From: Telopea speciosissima | Taxonomy: Eukaryota; Streptophyta; Magnoliopsida; Proteales; Proteaceae | DNA length: 64,000 nucleotides | Assembly (NCBI RefSeq): GCF_018873765.1 | Contig: NC_057924.1 | Location: forward strand, 2,852,001 to 2,916,000 | Reading direction: 5' to 3' | Part shown: piece by piece, positions 1-12,258 of the stretch | Position numbering within the stretch: the stretch's first letter is position 1 | Layout: every line of letters starts with the position of its first letter | The notes under the pieces: generated by a model | The model's database searches: none | What the model was told of the DNA's origin: nothing | Seen by the model: the letters and a program-made list of their open reading frames with translations, nothing else | Program-made: the position numbers and the translations under genes

Positions 1-79
1 CAGTGAAGATCTATCTTTTTAAGAGGACCTACAAATAGAAATGTACACATTGTATTTATATTTGTTCTGTAACTCTCAG

Positions 80-2770
80 GTTGAGGCAAAGAAGGCAGTT
101 CCTAGGGATGATCAACACATTCTGAATAGAAGCAACAGTAGCATTCATGGATCACCGGGTCCTGCCCGCACTAAAAAGATATTTGTAGGAGGTTTAGCAT
201 CCACAGTCACAGAGAGCGATTTTAAAAAGTACTTTGATCAGTTTGGGATAATCACTGATGTTGTGGTGATGTATGACCACAACACCCAGAGGCCAAGAGG
301 CTTTGGATTCATTACTTATGATTCAGAGGAAGCAGTGGAGAAGGTGTTGCTGAAAACTTTTCATGAACTGAATGGAAAAATGGTTGAGGTCAAGAGGGCC
401 GTTCCCAAAGAGTTGTCCCCAGGGCCTAGTCGCAGTCCACTTGGTGGCTATAACTATGGTATGAGTAGGGTGAATAGCTTCCTTAATGGCTACACTCAGG
501 GGTATAATCCAAGCTCAATTGGTGGCTATGGAGTTAGGATGGATGGTAGATTTGGTCCAGTTGCTGGTAGTCGGAGTGCATTTCCCTCATTTGGCCCTCC
601 TGGTTATGGAATGGGTGTGAATTTTGAGACAGGGTTGAGCCCTAGCTATGGGGGAAACACAAACTTCGGCACTAGTCTTGGCTATGGACGGGGATTGAAT
701 CCATATTACAGTGGGAACTCAAATAGATTTGGCAGCCCTATTGGGTACAGCGGGGGTAATGGAGGAAGTGGTTCTGTTTTAAACTCAACAAGTAGAAATG
801 TGTGGGGTAATGGAGGACTTAATTATGCCACAAACTCTGCAAGCACTAGTTCTTACATGGGTTCTGGAAATGGTAGCATTGGAGGAGGTTCGTTTGGCAA
901 TAGTGGAGCAAATTGGGGTTCATCTTCTTCCATTTCGGCTCAAGGTGGAGGGACTGGTTCTGGCTATTCTAGTGGGAATCTTGGTTATGGAAGTGGGGAT
1001 AACAGTTATGGGTTGGGAGGGGGAGGATATGGAAGAAACAGTGGAACTGGTGTGGCCCCAACATCATCATATGCTGCATCAAACGGTGGTTATGATGGGG
1101 CATACGGAGACTTTTATGGTGGCGGTTCAGTTTATGGGGACCCCACTTGGCGGTCTGCATCTTCAGATCTGGATGGGCCTGGTTCATTTGGTTATGGGCT
1201 TAGCAATGCAGCATCGGATGTTTCCGCTAAAAGTTCTGCAGGCTATGTTGGAGGTTACAGTGTTACTAATAGACAATCAAATAGAGGTAAGCGATTTTCC
1301 TTTTTCTTCTTGTTTAAAGTTCAAAGAAGTTACTTACAAACTATTTTTAACACCCCTCTCCAAGAAAAAATATTTTTGATTTATTTATGTTAAGAAAGCC
1401 AATCTAAATAAAGAACATATTTTTATGTCTGCAGACTTATTTTATATAGAATGACTTGCGGGTTCTAGGTCCCCTGCTTGACATGCCTTGCATGATTTTC
1501 TCAACCTGGACCATCGGGTAGGTGGGCCATATCTTGTAATTCATGTGACAATTGTAAAATCCCAACTATCTGAAAGATTTGTTTTTGACCATTTCTTGTC
1601 CTCATTGATTCATTGACTGTTCAATAATAGGCAACTGAACTTGGCATTCAGAACTTCAGCCATGCTACCATCTCATAAGGCTATTGGATTAACCTCAACT
1701 CAACTAGGTCTTTTTCCCAACTAAATGGGAATGGGTGCATTGATCCTTTTTGCCATGCAACTCTATTTCAGGCTTTATTTGTTGTCAACCCAAAGCCAGG
1801 CTGGTGGATTAAGTGGTTATGAATTTGAACTGTTGTTTAGGGACATTAAAATTTCAATTCAGTTTTTAATTGCAACTCTACAGTCTGGCTTCAAGTTCGT
1901 CAGCACAAAAGGCATTTCAAAAGAGCAATGCTAAGGAGCCACACCTATATCTGGAGTCTGGACTACCCCATGACTGCACCCATATTGACATCTGACCTAT
2001 CTTATCATCTTTCTAGTGACTGTTTTAACATATGTAAATAATATAGACATTATATAGACTATTAACTACCATACATATGGTAGTAATTCATCCGTAATAA
2101 ACCGATGTTAAAATGTTCTTTTAGTTGTAAGTGGACTACCTCAGAGAGTCGAGTCCAGTTAGGTGCTCTTTTGCGCCAAAAATTAGCTCAGTTGCTTTTG
2201 AAATTCAAATGCACAGATGAAACTTTTGTCTGTTGTCCAAACGGTGTCCAGTTGGTCCGGTCATCCCAGCCTGTGCTAAGGTGCTCTTCTACCAGGACTA
2301 CTCCATGTGCATTTGATAAGAATGCTTAGCGTGGAGTTCTGCTTCTTGTGTGAATGTTTACCACCTTAGAGTCGTTCAAGGATCATTTGCTGAAAGATCA
2401 CCTTGTTTGATAGTGGTATAGAGACTCAGTCACCCAAGCAAACTTTTGGTTTTTTGGGTGACATTGTACTTGTCCTGAACCCCAACCATTGTGGTATTTT
2501 GCCACCAGTTTAATGATATGTTACTGATCTGGAAATAGATTGGAAACAAAGAGTTCCACCAGGGGCAGGGGTGTTTGGTGGTGGCTAGAGGTGTTAGGAT
2601 TTGAGAGAAATGGATACACAAAAATGGTTTCCTTTTCATGGGCACTTTGTGAATGATCTCTTGGTCTGATCTTTAAAGTGGTTCATATTTAATAATCTGA
2701 TTAGTGGTGGTGCTACCTCATGGTACTTATGTACTGTTGTTCATTGCTTGCTCCAGGAATCGCTGCTTAG
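80..2770 (+). CDS. RRM-type heterogeneous nuclear ribonucleoprotein (3' part; 5' end outside window)
   Basis: Plant hnRNP/Musashi-like RNA-binding protein, expected to act on mRNA in nucleus or cytoplasm. Two coding exons are visible. The first starts after the acceptor AG at 78-79 and runs 80-1286; the second is 2757-2770, reading Gly-Ile-Ala-Ala-stop after a codon split over a 1,470-bp intron (donor GT at 1287, acceptor AG at 2755-2756). The 406 residues seen begin with the tail of RRM1 (VEAKKAVPRD), then a full RRM2 at about residues 33-110 with RNP2 IFVGGL and RNP1 RGFGFITY, then a long Gly/Ser/Tyr/Asn-rich low-complexity tail. The ending SNRGIAA is the usual family end, as I recall from Arabidopsis At5g55550 and At4g26650. 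RRM1 and the start codon lie upstream of the window. An alternative is read-through at 1287 giving a different C-terminus, but the spliced end fits the family better. Confidence 0.9.
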
Positions 2771-4763
2771 GAGTATTATCATTTGGATGTCAGGAAGTTG
2801 TAGGTCAAGAAACTCTGATGAACCAGGTGAATGACTGTGAATTTCGTACATCTCCGTCGTTTATATAAATCAGTTAGAAGGAAATTGATTATCTAGAGCT
2901 AACTGGATTGCTGTTTTGAAGAAGTCGGATTCAGAAAAAAGCAGTTACAAGGGATTTTGTGTAAGGTTTGAGAAATTTGAGTTTTAAATTTAGGTTTTCC
3001 TTATTGGGATTTGATTGAGATGTAAAATCAGATTGCGGGATATATTCAGAAAGAGTTGTTCCGATTAATGTATCGTGCATCTCTAGTGACGCAGCGATGC
3101 ATACACAATAGACTTTTTTTTTTTCTTTTAAATTTTTTTCCTGCTGTAACGTCTCTGGCAAAGTTGTTGGTTCGTGTCAGGTATGTTTCGTTTTTTGGGT
3201 TTTGTTTTTTTCTCAGATTGTACCAGAGGATCTGGTTTATTACTAGTGTGAAACTTTTGAGGGATACCTATCTGGGGACCCAATAATAAGTTACCAAATA
3301 TTCTGATTCAATTTCTATGGAAAGATCTTCCATTTCAGCAAGACTAAACTTTATTTGTGTATCAGATTGATATTAACTGTCACCTCTATATTCTCCCCTT
3401 TGCTTTGAGAATCCTTTTTTATGATAGGTTTGGAGATGTGAGCATTGTAGCTCAATTTGGCTTTGGCAGCTAAATTTCACAGAGAGGTTTAGGGCTCCCT
3501 CCCCCCCTCTTCTTTTTTAAATGCAATGGACTCTCTCTTTTAGTATAGTGTTTGACACACTTTTTTTTTTCATTAGTAAAAGGACTAAATGGATCAAGTT
3601 GCAGATTTAGATCCTGACCTCTTATTTGCTAGGCTGACTTGGTTGATATTCTAAACCTTAAATCTGATGAGAGAGAGGACAGAACTACTTTTAAGGCCCA
3701 CTGATTTTAAAATATCATCAGAAGTGGTGGAGCACATGCTGGTGAGTATCCTCCATGCATTGAATGATTGAATGTACCTTTGGAGATGGGTTTGTAAATA
3801 TCTGATCCATAGTCATTTTCCCTATCCGTTGGTTGCAAGGGAAATGTAAATATTTCTCTGGGAAGTGAAATTTAGTCTGCAGCAAAAGTTATTTTTGGTG
3901 TTTGGTTTCAAGGGAAATGCAAATTAGTTCCTTCAGAAGTGAGATATTTTACAGGAAAATGAAAATATTTCCCTTCATTGGTGAGAAAATTTGAATAGTG
4001 GGCCCTCATTCTCAGCCCACCCTCCACCCCCAAAAAGAAAAAGGAAAAGAAGAAAAGTGATAACAGATTAATCTTGATTTCATAGTTACAAGTGTATCTG
4101 AATTTTTTCTTTCCCTGTATTACCCAGTTGTAGTTTCAAAATTGTTATTTGTGCTTACCTGGACATTGATCTATCCTTGATCCTTCCATAACAAAAGTGC
4201 TTTCAGATCTCATTCATTTGGGTTTTCTTATCAAAGCATTATAAAGGAATATTATAGATGGTGGTAATCCTCTTTAGGTCATCCAATGGTGACATTATTA
4301 GCACTAATAAATCTTTGCTTTTGACATGGGACCCTACTTCACTTTTCACTCAGTATTGTGGATTGCTTTATTGTTCTTCGGCTCAACATGGTCCGAAAAT
4401 AGCCCAGACCGAACCCCAGGAATTGGTGGGAGCATGTTTTTTGACTTTTGACTTTTGGTTGACCCCCCCTAACTTTTAGTATTTATTTTATGGAAAAGAT
4501 CCTACGAGGCTAGGAGTGGAGATTCCTTCTCACACCCTCTTACATAATGTGTCGTGCAACTGGCTTTGACACTCTTTGGGTCTCCCATTGAACAAATCCG
4601 TCTCCCGTTTTCTTATTGGTGTGGTTTTCCTACTCCAGCGTGAGAAAACTTTTGCTTCCTCTTTTTTGTTTTTTAGGTCTCCGGTTGTTTAGGGATGACA
4701 ATAGCACACCAATGAGATGTGGTGGAATGGTTTTGTACATAGGAGGCTAGTGAGGTTATTTCA

Positions 4764-4780
4764 CGTGAGGGTGAGGGTGA

Positions 4781-4836
<56 letters not shown>
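4764..4836. repeat. (GTGAGG)n followed by (GA)n microsatellite
   Basis: Several GTGAGG units run directly into about 26 GA dinucleotides. Just upstream, around 4690-4735, is a stretch with CACACCAATGAGATG that resembles the flank of another GA tract at about 45233-45290, so both microsatellites may belong to copies of one dispersed element. Confidence 0.85.
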
Positions 4837-4838
<2 letters not shown>

Positions 4839-4947
4839 CCTCCCCTCACAGCTCAAAGAACCTTTTCCCTTGTGATATTTTAATGGCAGGTATGATATTT
4901 TGATGGAACTCTTCTTTAAAAAAAAAAAAATCTCATACCTCCCAGTG

Positions 4948-5110
4948 CATGGTTTTAGGTATCAAGATTGGATTGGTCATGATTAATATCAATACCTGGC
5001 TGATATGGTATCTATGGTACTAAAACAGGGGAGGGCCAAATGGTTCGCTCTGGTCTGATATGGCGAATATGTATCAGTATCAATATTGATCACCGCGCAC
5101 TAATACCATG
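4948..5110. mobile_element. CGATAT-type short inverted-repeat element
   Basis: Bounded by CATGGTTTTAGGTAT at the left and ACTAATACCATG at the right, with an inside rich in GATATGGTAT and ATCAATATT motifs. It belongs to a dispersed family with other members near 16519, 17035, 29414, 29930 and 39005. It is non-coding and most likely a non-autonomous DNA element. Confidence 0.5.
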
Positions 5111-5447
5111 CCGGCATGGCCATTTTAGGTAGGAGAAAAAGGTTGATGTCACTTTTAGTGGTACAAGCTTGGCTCCTTGGGCCATAAATTAGGCCCATGA
5201 CAAGCACAAATGATGTGCCTAACTTAAAAAGACATGCTTGATAGGGTAGCCCGGTATGGCCATAAATTAGGCCCATGACAAGCCCAAAAGAATGAAGCGC
5301 CTTTGTGTGTTAGCTACTTAGCTGGTCTCTACTCTCAACTGTTGGAAAATAAGAAGAGAGGCAACCCTAGGTCTAAGTGGCAGTGATTGAACAATAGTAA
5401 CTTGAAACCAACTTGGTATGAAGTGGCCATTTTTTTTGGAAAATGGT

Positions 5448-5600
5448 TTCTGTGGGAGGAGCGTGGCGCCTACCCATACACATGGGGTGAAATGATCGCT
5501 CAGCCTCCTATGAAATGCAAGATGACGTCCATGTTGGTGCTTCGGCGTGTGCTGCCATTGCTCCTCTTGTGCATACAAGGGCCACACTCCCTTACAAGAA
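5448..5600. mobile_element. Small MITE-like element with about 20-bp terminal inverted repeats
   Basis: Starts TTCTGTGGGAGGAGCGTGGC and ends GCCACACTCCCTTACAAGAA, which are imperfect inverted copies. A second member lies at 61779-61943 with the same termini and a related inside (ATGGGG followed by TGAAATGA-like text). No coding content. Confidence 0.6.
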
Positions 5601-6004
5601 ATACTTCCCCTCTTTTTTGGGGGATATTAAGTTTTCCTTCACCCAAATAAGAAGAGAGACAACCCTAGGTTGAAGTCGAAGTTGTCATGACTCATGATTG
5701 ATCAATAGTCAACTTGAAATGAAACCCAAATTAATTAATTTTTTTTTTTGATTAAGTTTTTCTTCGCCATTGGTGATGTGAGGCTATGATTAGACTCTGG
5801 GTTCATCATTAATTCCCACTCCTATTGTATGAGGTCAACAATACTTTTTCTCATCCCATGGTTGAAGAAATTCTTTTTCACCATGGGTGAAGAGAAACTA
5901 AGTCATTTAACCACCCAAAAAAAAAGAAAAAAGAAAGGAGAAACTAGGTCCTTTTAGGTTTGGGAGGTTAATGTTTAAAAAATGGATGAATTGTTCACAC
6001 TGCT

Positions 6005-6400
6005 CTCATGAGCAACAAATTCCAATAAGCTCTGCATGGGTTAGTAACCCTTTCTAACAAATATTGGCTATATAGAGCCTTTCCAATGTTCTCTGCATGG
6101 GTTAGTCAGCCTTTCTAACAAAAATTGGCCATAGAGCCATTTTTTTTTTTCTGGTAGCAGCCATAAAGCCTTTGAAAGTATTGGTGAAACAAAGCAGGGT
6201 GGATGGGGTTGAGACCGTTTGACCCCTGTGCTCTCGCCTATGTCTTGTATTGTCAAACACTACAGATCGGCATGAACGATTCTGTGAACTTATGAGTTAT
6301 ACAGTTTTCTGGAATTTATAGTTTATACAGTTTTCTGGAATTTATAGGGTAGAACAATTCCAAAAAAAAAAAAATAATAATTTATAGGGTAGAACTCATC
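6005..6400. repeat. Local short tandem duplications
   Basis: Two copies of a unit containing CTCTGCATGGGTTAGT, CTTTCTAACAAA and ATTGGC lie at about 6030-6085 and 6090-6145. Next to them, ACAGTTTTCTGGAATTTATAG occurs twice at about 6300-6350. This is a small slippage-type duplication cluster just upstream of the TRN1 relic. Confidence 0.7.
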
Positions 6401-6534
6401 CTCAAAAACTAGCCATTAAGGAGAGGATGCTCAAGTCCTTATAAATCCCTCATATTACCCATTCATCTATGAGGTATGCGTGGACATCCCAGCCGTGAGG
6501 AACACCTGATTTAAGGTGAACTGCTTGTGTCCCT

Positions 6535-9500
6535 TCTATTTGGAAATTCCATATCACAACTTTTCTTCTTCAAAGCTTCCTTAATTGGACCAGTTTAGAA
6601 CCCTAGGAAACACAGTTGAACAAGCTGTGAGAACAGGAGGAATAAGGATTAGAACTTCCAAAGATGAGGACACCAAGATTTCAATCTGGAATCCGGCGGG
6701 TCAGGGTGAGTACTATGCCCTCCATGATCTCATGTTTCCTGGGCATTCAAGTGATTCATTCTTTCTCATCATATCCAGTTTGTTTTGAGAGCTCGACAAC
6801 AGAGAACAGAAAAATCTGGAGAGATAAGAAGACCTCTTGTATTGGCTCAGTTTCTTAGTCCAAACTCAAGAAGAGCTGGGCCATAATTTATGCTGCCAAG
6901 CATGACTATAGTTCTCAGTCTTCCCCAACTTTGACAAAATCACGAGACCGTCAGAGAGTTTACAGGTTGCTTTAGCTCAACACATAGATTAAGAAAGAAA
7001 TTTCAAGGATTTGTTGAGTTCTATCAACTGTGTTTACAATTGATGCAAGATCAACTTGTTCAGTAAATAAACTTGCTCATCACCTTTGAAAGACCACCAA
7101 GAATGCTCCAAAGACTTCCACAGGTGTATGAGCTCTGCAATGATCTGATACAACTTCTGTTAGATTGGAAGTCAGAGAGTTACAACAGGCCAGCATTGAA
7201 GTGGAAGGAATTTAGTGATCTTTTTCAGATTAATGCTTCAGCATGATAATATGGGGAAGGTGGAGATAACGAGGTGCTGCGTTGGAAAATCTTTCATCAC
7301 ATAGGTGAGGTGATCTTTTTTCAAAGATCTAGGCGAGTGGTTCTGCATGAAGTTGCTTGGCCAACTGATAAAATTTGATGCAAGAAAGCAAGGCTCAACA
7401 GAGAAGATCATATTTGTATGCAGAAGAGAAATGGAGAAATTCTTAAAAGCAGTTTTAAAAGGTTATATCCCAGGGATGGGTTCAAAGGTTTTGAGAATTT
7501 AGAGGCCAGTGATCAGGTGAACATGCTGCTGAAAGAATTGTGTTACGAACAAGATCCAGGGGGCCAAATCCTCTACTTCTAATTCACTCTATACTTCAAG
7601 AGGGTTAGGGAAGGTCACAGGGATGGAATCTAAGCAGACCGAGCTGCCTTTGCATGGAGCGACATCTTGACTGTGCTGCTTCAAGCCAAATGTTTCCAAC
7701 ATCTGGCTTCTTTCCTTGGTTACAGGTAATAACATTTTTTCCTCCTTAGATGTGCCAGTGATCAGGTGAACATGATGCTGAAAGAATTGTGTTATGAACA
7801 AGATCCAGGGGGCCAAATCCTCTACTTCCAATTCACTCTATACTTCAAGAGGGTAAGGGAAGGTCACAGAGATGGAATCTAAGCAGACCCAGCTGCCTTT
7901 GCATGGAGCGACATCTTGACTGTGCTGCTTCAAGCCAAATGTTTCTAACATCTGGCTTCTTTCCTTGGTTACAGGTAATAACATTTTTTCCTCCTTAGAT
8001 GTGCTCTGATTATCCATCTCTTGGTGAAGTTTCTTCTATGAATGAAACCATGGGAAGTGAGTTTTGCTCAAAGTTGAGGTAATAAGTGAAGATTGCACTG
8101 CCTCATATCAAGAACAGCATAACATATGAAAGACAAAATTAGAAAAAGAGGAGAAAAAATCAGTAATTGAAAACTAGTAAACCATGATAACGGTTCAGAT
8201 CACCTTGATGTAGATCCTTATCATTTCAAGGAAAAAATTCAACAATCATTTAGCCAACATCAAGGAACTATTCATACATAGGTGAGTAGCAACAAAATAA
8301 GGAGTTCTAGTCTTAATAATTGTCATTATCCAATTGTTTTCAAACAAGTCCATTCAAGGGGTTGAAATATCATAATGTGACAAAAGAATCAATTAAAAAG
8401 GGATATTCACCGCTGATGTTTCAGTTCTAGATACTTCTTTTTAGATTTTATATTTCATTTATTAATTAACACTTTGTAATATCCAAGTGTGCTTGCACAT
8501 CCAAATTAGCAGAAGGTGGTACCTCTAAAAGCAAATTGGAGGAGGAAACCATGTTTCATTTATTAATTAGCACTTGCAATATCACAGTCTCAGAAATACC
8601 TCATCTCAATAACCATCAGTGGTATACAAGTTATAGTGGATCTTGGACAGCAGTTGGGGTACTACATTGATGTGCTTGTGTAATCCACAAAGAAAATAAC
8701 AGAATCTCAAACTATTCAGGGAACTTATATTCTCGACAATCCAGAGTCTCGACCAGAGTGTGTAAAAAATATGACACCGGCCAGATACAGAAAAACACAG
8801 CTCGTGCCTCTCCAACAATTGAAACAGGCATCACACTCAGTTCCTGCAGAAAGCATGTATGGTTATCAGCATACTTGGGGTCAAGTATCAGATGGAGGGA
8901 AACCCATTTCAGGAGCTGGGTTCGACTATGCCAGAGATCTCCTATCAAATGACGACTTCCAAGAAGTACTACATCGGCAATATTGATCTGTCTCATCTTG
9001 CTTTTGAACTGGCAGTCACTCCAAAAAGCAATCCATATGACCTAAACCTTAATTCTGTGGCTGGTAATGAATCAGATGACACAGTGGAACCGATATGTGA
9101 TGATATTGCTAAGGGGGTTGAAGCAGTTCTTCAGAGGGTGAAGCTAATTTAAAAGGAAATCAGAGACTTAAAACAGGAGATCCAAGGACTGAGATACTAT
9201 GAACACAGACTATTGACAGAGCTTCATGGCAAATTGAAGAAGAAAATTACCGCACATGTTCTACTTTGTGAAAACAGAGAACTACTCCAAGAGACTTGTT
9301 ACATATTTTCTGGCATGACCGCACTGCATCTACACATGCTATGCGAATACAGGCGAGAAAAGCACGTGGTTGAAGATCAGATAGGGTGCGATCTGATGCA
9401 AGATGATAACAGAGCCTTAAAATGCTTAGTTCCATTTATGAAGAAATTCATGAAACTGTTAACCTTGTCTCTCAATATAGGAGTTCATTTAGCAGCAGGG

Positions 9501-9861
9501 ATGGGAGAGATGCTCAGATTTGAAGAAGGAAGTTGCTCATCTTGTTGAATCTTCACTAATCTATGGGGCAGCCGGCGATGGCAGCTGGAGCAATGGGGGA
9601 TACAGCTATTGGATGAGTAATGGGAACAAGACAGAGATGTAGCACCAGATCCTTGGGTGGAGAAAACTCAAGGGATTTTCAACAAGATTTAAGAACTGCT
9701 CAGCAATGACGTCTGTATTTCTTTAAGGTTCAAAGAAGCACAACAGGAAGACAGGTTGCTTAAAAGCCTGGACTCTGGAGAGTAAGATACACAGACGACG
9801 GGCAGTTTGCATGGATTTATAGGAGGCATATGCATATGAAGTAATTGAAGTGCCAATTTGA
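6535..9861 (+). pseudogene. TRN1: Decayed TORNADO1 (TRN1/LRR-ROCO-like) copy
   Basis: TRN1 is a large plant protein with N-terminal leucine-rich repeats followed by a ROC/COR-like half, needed for leaf vein and root patterning. Only the second half is present. Matching stretches, in order: NSISQ and SSSKLP (6545-6580), DQFRTLGNTVEQAVR and DEDTKISIWN with GQGEYYALHDLMFPGHSSDS (6587-6770), LQRLPQVYELCNDLIQ and KWKEFSDL (about 7105-7230), FHHIGEV, FENLEASDQVNM and CYEQDP (7290-7560), RPECVKN, ARYRKTQLVPLQQLKQA and ARDLLSNDDFQEVLHR (8745-8985), IAKGVEAVLQR, EIRDLKQEIQGLRYYEHRLL and FMKKFMKLL (9100-9465), and the terminal EVIEVPI-stop (9838-9861). The frame is broken by many stops and shifts, the LRR half is absent, and about 450 bp of foreign sequence lies near 8160-8600. 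It sits between the RNP and C2 genes, as TRN1 does in Arabidopsis. A working TRN1 copy is presumably elsewhere. Confidence 0.9.
7505..8003. repeat. 249-bp tandem duplication inside the TRN1 relic
   Basis: The segment beginning GCCAGTGATCAGGTGAACAT at 7505 is repeated at 7754 with only a few mismatches, through ...CCTCCTTAGATGTG. Both copies carry the CYEQDP-encoding part of TRN1. Near-identity of the copies compared with the decay around them says the duplication is younger than loss of function. Confidence 0.9.
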
Positions 9862-10269
9862 TATTGTGTTGCAGCTGAGACAAAGGGCAGGATGAGGATG
9901 GGGGAGAGTGTATCCTGTGTCCGATAAATCCTTGTTCTGCCTCCTCATCTCAGGCTTATGAATGGATTAATCAAAAACTAAGTTAATGCTTAATACGGAA
10001 GCCAGATAATGCAAAAGTAACCAATTCACCAGCAAAGGAAAGAAAAGATGATTTAGACTAATCAAATACATGGTGACAGCAGTAGTGATACAACAAAGTT
10101 TGTAACAACACATACAAGTCATGTCTCCCCATCACCTGAGAGTATTCCAGCATACAAAAGTTAAGGCTTCACTACATACAGAAGAACAAAGCTCACTACT
10201 ACTATTAGTGTTTGATTCTAAAATTTTAAGGCACCTGATTGTTTCCATCAAACTAACCCAACTTAAAGT

Positions 10270-11592
10270 TCAGAAGAAAGCCCTACTCCCATAAAACACT
10301 CTGGAGCCAGTGCCCTTTGAAGTGGCTGATTTCTGATCATTGTTTGACTTGGAAGTTGCAGAGCCCAAATTGGTATTCTCGTTTTCAGTGTCTAGTGGGA
10401 GCTTCATCTTTGCCAAAGAATCTGTAAATTGCTGCATGCTTTTCATGTACATGTCCACAATATCCTGCTGCACCATCGTTGGCTGTGGTTCCATCTTTAA
10501 GCTTACAAAAGGTTTCGTAATTGAGCTGCTAGGCACTCCACCAGAGGCTTCACTATCAGCCTCTCCATCTTCGGTTCCTTTCTCTTTCACAGGCGATTGG
10601 TGCTCCTCATCTGAAGATCTTCTGTCTCCAGGAGTATCGAGTGAGGATTGAGAACTCCTAGTAATTGAAGCAGAGGGAGACCAATTAGTTGAAATACTGC
10701 TCGGAGGAGTATCACTGTTGTGAACTTCAAGGGAATCCAGACTGCCCGATGAGAAGCTTTCCAGAGCATGATCTCCACCACCTACGTTGGAACTAAAGTG
10801 ATTATCACTGTCTGAAGTGACAAAGCTGTCAGAGCTCTGGGAGTCCAAAGGGCTACATGGAATCCTAAAATACTCAGAAACCATCAGTTGGTTTTCGTTA
10901 GCGATCTTAGGATCTGGGAACTCGATCTTATCGAATTCACAGGGGATTGAATCGATTATTTCAGAATCCAGCGACACAGGGGCTTTTGCATTCATAGATA
11001 CCGTCGGAGAAGGGATCGCGAAGACCCCCTGTGATGCTCCAGAGTAGGAGAGCGACAATTGGACAAACCCAGCTGGAGAATGGAAGAGATCCGTGGAAGA
11101 GAGAGACAATTCTTGATCTAACTTGCCATTCCCCACAAGAACATCAGAAAGAGGCACCAATGCGAAACCCAGCAACTGGTCTTCAAGATAGTTCTTGACC
11201 CTGCTTAACATCCAGATCTCACATTTGAGGGATGACTCTAGAGACCGAACTCTGAGCTGAAGATTCTCATTAAAGACCGGATTCCTTCCTCCGCCATTGA
11301 TGATCTTGGTGGACACAGTAATTTCAGGGTTACTTGTCAGGCACAGCTTGGCGTAAACATCTTGCTTGTGGTATATGCAGATGTTATGGATATCCCTCGC
11401 TTCATGTATGTACACCTCAAGAACACCGATGAAACCATCGGAATCTGCTACTGCAGCTTTCTTTCCATGAACACCGATCACCCCCGATAAGCTACCTGGA
11501 TTCTGGACGGCGAAAACCTGTTTCTGGCTAAAGGGCTCGCTGATGACAGGGGAATTCTTGAACAGAGACACGGCTGACATCTGAGTAGTCAT
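10270..11592 (-). CDS. C2-domain (calcium-dependent lipid-binding) protein
   Basis: Single-exon gene of 440 residues, start codon at 11592. One C2 domain lies at about residues 53-183: it opens GFIGVLEVYIHEARDI, has the loop Asp in KQDVYAKL, the GGGRNPVFNE strand turn and LEDQLLGF near its end. The full Asp set of a strong calcium site is not obvious, so membrane binding may be weak or calcium-independent. The remainder, about 190-440, is Ser-rich, acidic and probably disordered, with a helical MVQQDIVDMYMKSMQQFTDS segment near residue 380. As I recall it matches the Arabidopsis At5g55530 family. It is convergent with the TRN1 relic. The leader just upstream (11593-11640) is CT-rich on the coding strand. 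Start choice: the first ATG of the open frame; a second ATG lies four codons later. Confidence 0.88.
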   Translation of the reverse strand: MTTQMSAVSLFKNSPVISEPFSQKQVFAVQNPGSLSGVIGVHGKKAAVADSDGFIGVLEVYIHEARDIHNICIYHKQDVYAKLCLTSNPEITVSTKIINGGGRNPVFNENLQLRVRSLESSLKCEIWMLSRVKNYLEDQLLGFALVPLSDVLVGNGKLDQELSLSSTDLFHSPAGFVQLSLSYSGASQGVFAIPSPTVSMNAKAPVSLDSEIIDSIPCEFDKIEFPDPKIANENQLMVSEYFRIPCSPLDSQSSDSFVTSDSDNHFSSNVGGGDHALESFSSGSLDSLEVHNSDTPPSSISTNWSPSASITRSSQSSLDTPGDRRSSDEEHQSPVKEKGTEDGEADSEASGGVPSSSITKPFVSLKMEPQPTMVQQDIVDMYMKSMQQFTDSLAKMKLPLDTENENTNLGSATSKSNNDQKSATSKGTGSRVFYGSRAFF

Positions 11593-12258
11593 GATCAGTA
11601 ATTAACACAGAAAGAGAGAGAGAGAGGAGAAAGAAAAGAGCAAATAAAACCCCAAATCGGAATCAAAGGCTGTACTCACAACTTCAAACTAAAAACTGAA
11701 AAACCCTAAATCCAAAACTACAGTTGTAGATGAAAGTAAAAGGTTTTCAAGACCAAAAAAGCAGATAACCCGAGCTTAAAAATAAGCCAACAACCCAAAC
11801 ATCACAAGGGGAGTGAGTGAAACAGGGGAAATAGGAAACTCAGACTGCTCAAGCAAAAAACCCAACAACCGATGAAGTTAGCTGTTAAATAATTGAGAAA
11901 GAGAGGAAAAAAAAACTGAATCAAGTTGAGAGTTTTAGACTGACTTGGGGGAGAGACTGTCCATTTTATCCTTTTTATTTTTCTTTTCTACTCAGCTTTT
12001 TCTTGAACAAAAGTCAAACCAATTCCAATAGAATTTTTATGAATTCTTATCGAGATGATCTTGACAGTAATTCTAGAGTCTTTTTAGTTACTTTAATCTG
12101 ATGAAAACCAAGCAAAATTAATGACTGTAGGATATTTTTAAAGCCTGTCTGAAATCAAAAGCTCTGAAACCCAAACTCTTTGTCTCTTTTCCCATCTGTA
12201 AATGGAATGGAATATTTGTCTCTCTCCTTTTATGTAATTAATTTTTAGGGTTTTCTTG

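Larger units (their letters stand above)
2771..6534. other. 3' UTR and repeat-bearing spacer
   Basis: No convincing gene here. The first several hundred bases are presumably the 3' UTR of the upstream RNP gene. Further on are T-rich and CCCTCC patches, a GA microsatellite, a bounded CGATAT-type repeat, a small inverted-repeat element and short tandem duplications, which are listed separately. A 25-base unit containing ATAAATTAGGCCCATGACAA occurs at about 5180 and again at about 5258. Confidence 0.6.

Noticed and set aside
798-1379. Open frame of 193 codons overlapping the RNP gene
   Set aside because: It is a second-frame reading of the Gly-rich low-complexity region and has no family features.
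1287-1393. Read-through C-terminus of the RNP gene past 1286
   Set aside because: The residues after GKR are T-rich intron translation; splicing to 2757 restores the family ending.
10340-11047. Plus-strand frames opposite the C2 gene
   Set aside because: Antisense shadows of a well-supported coding exon.
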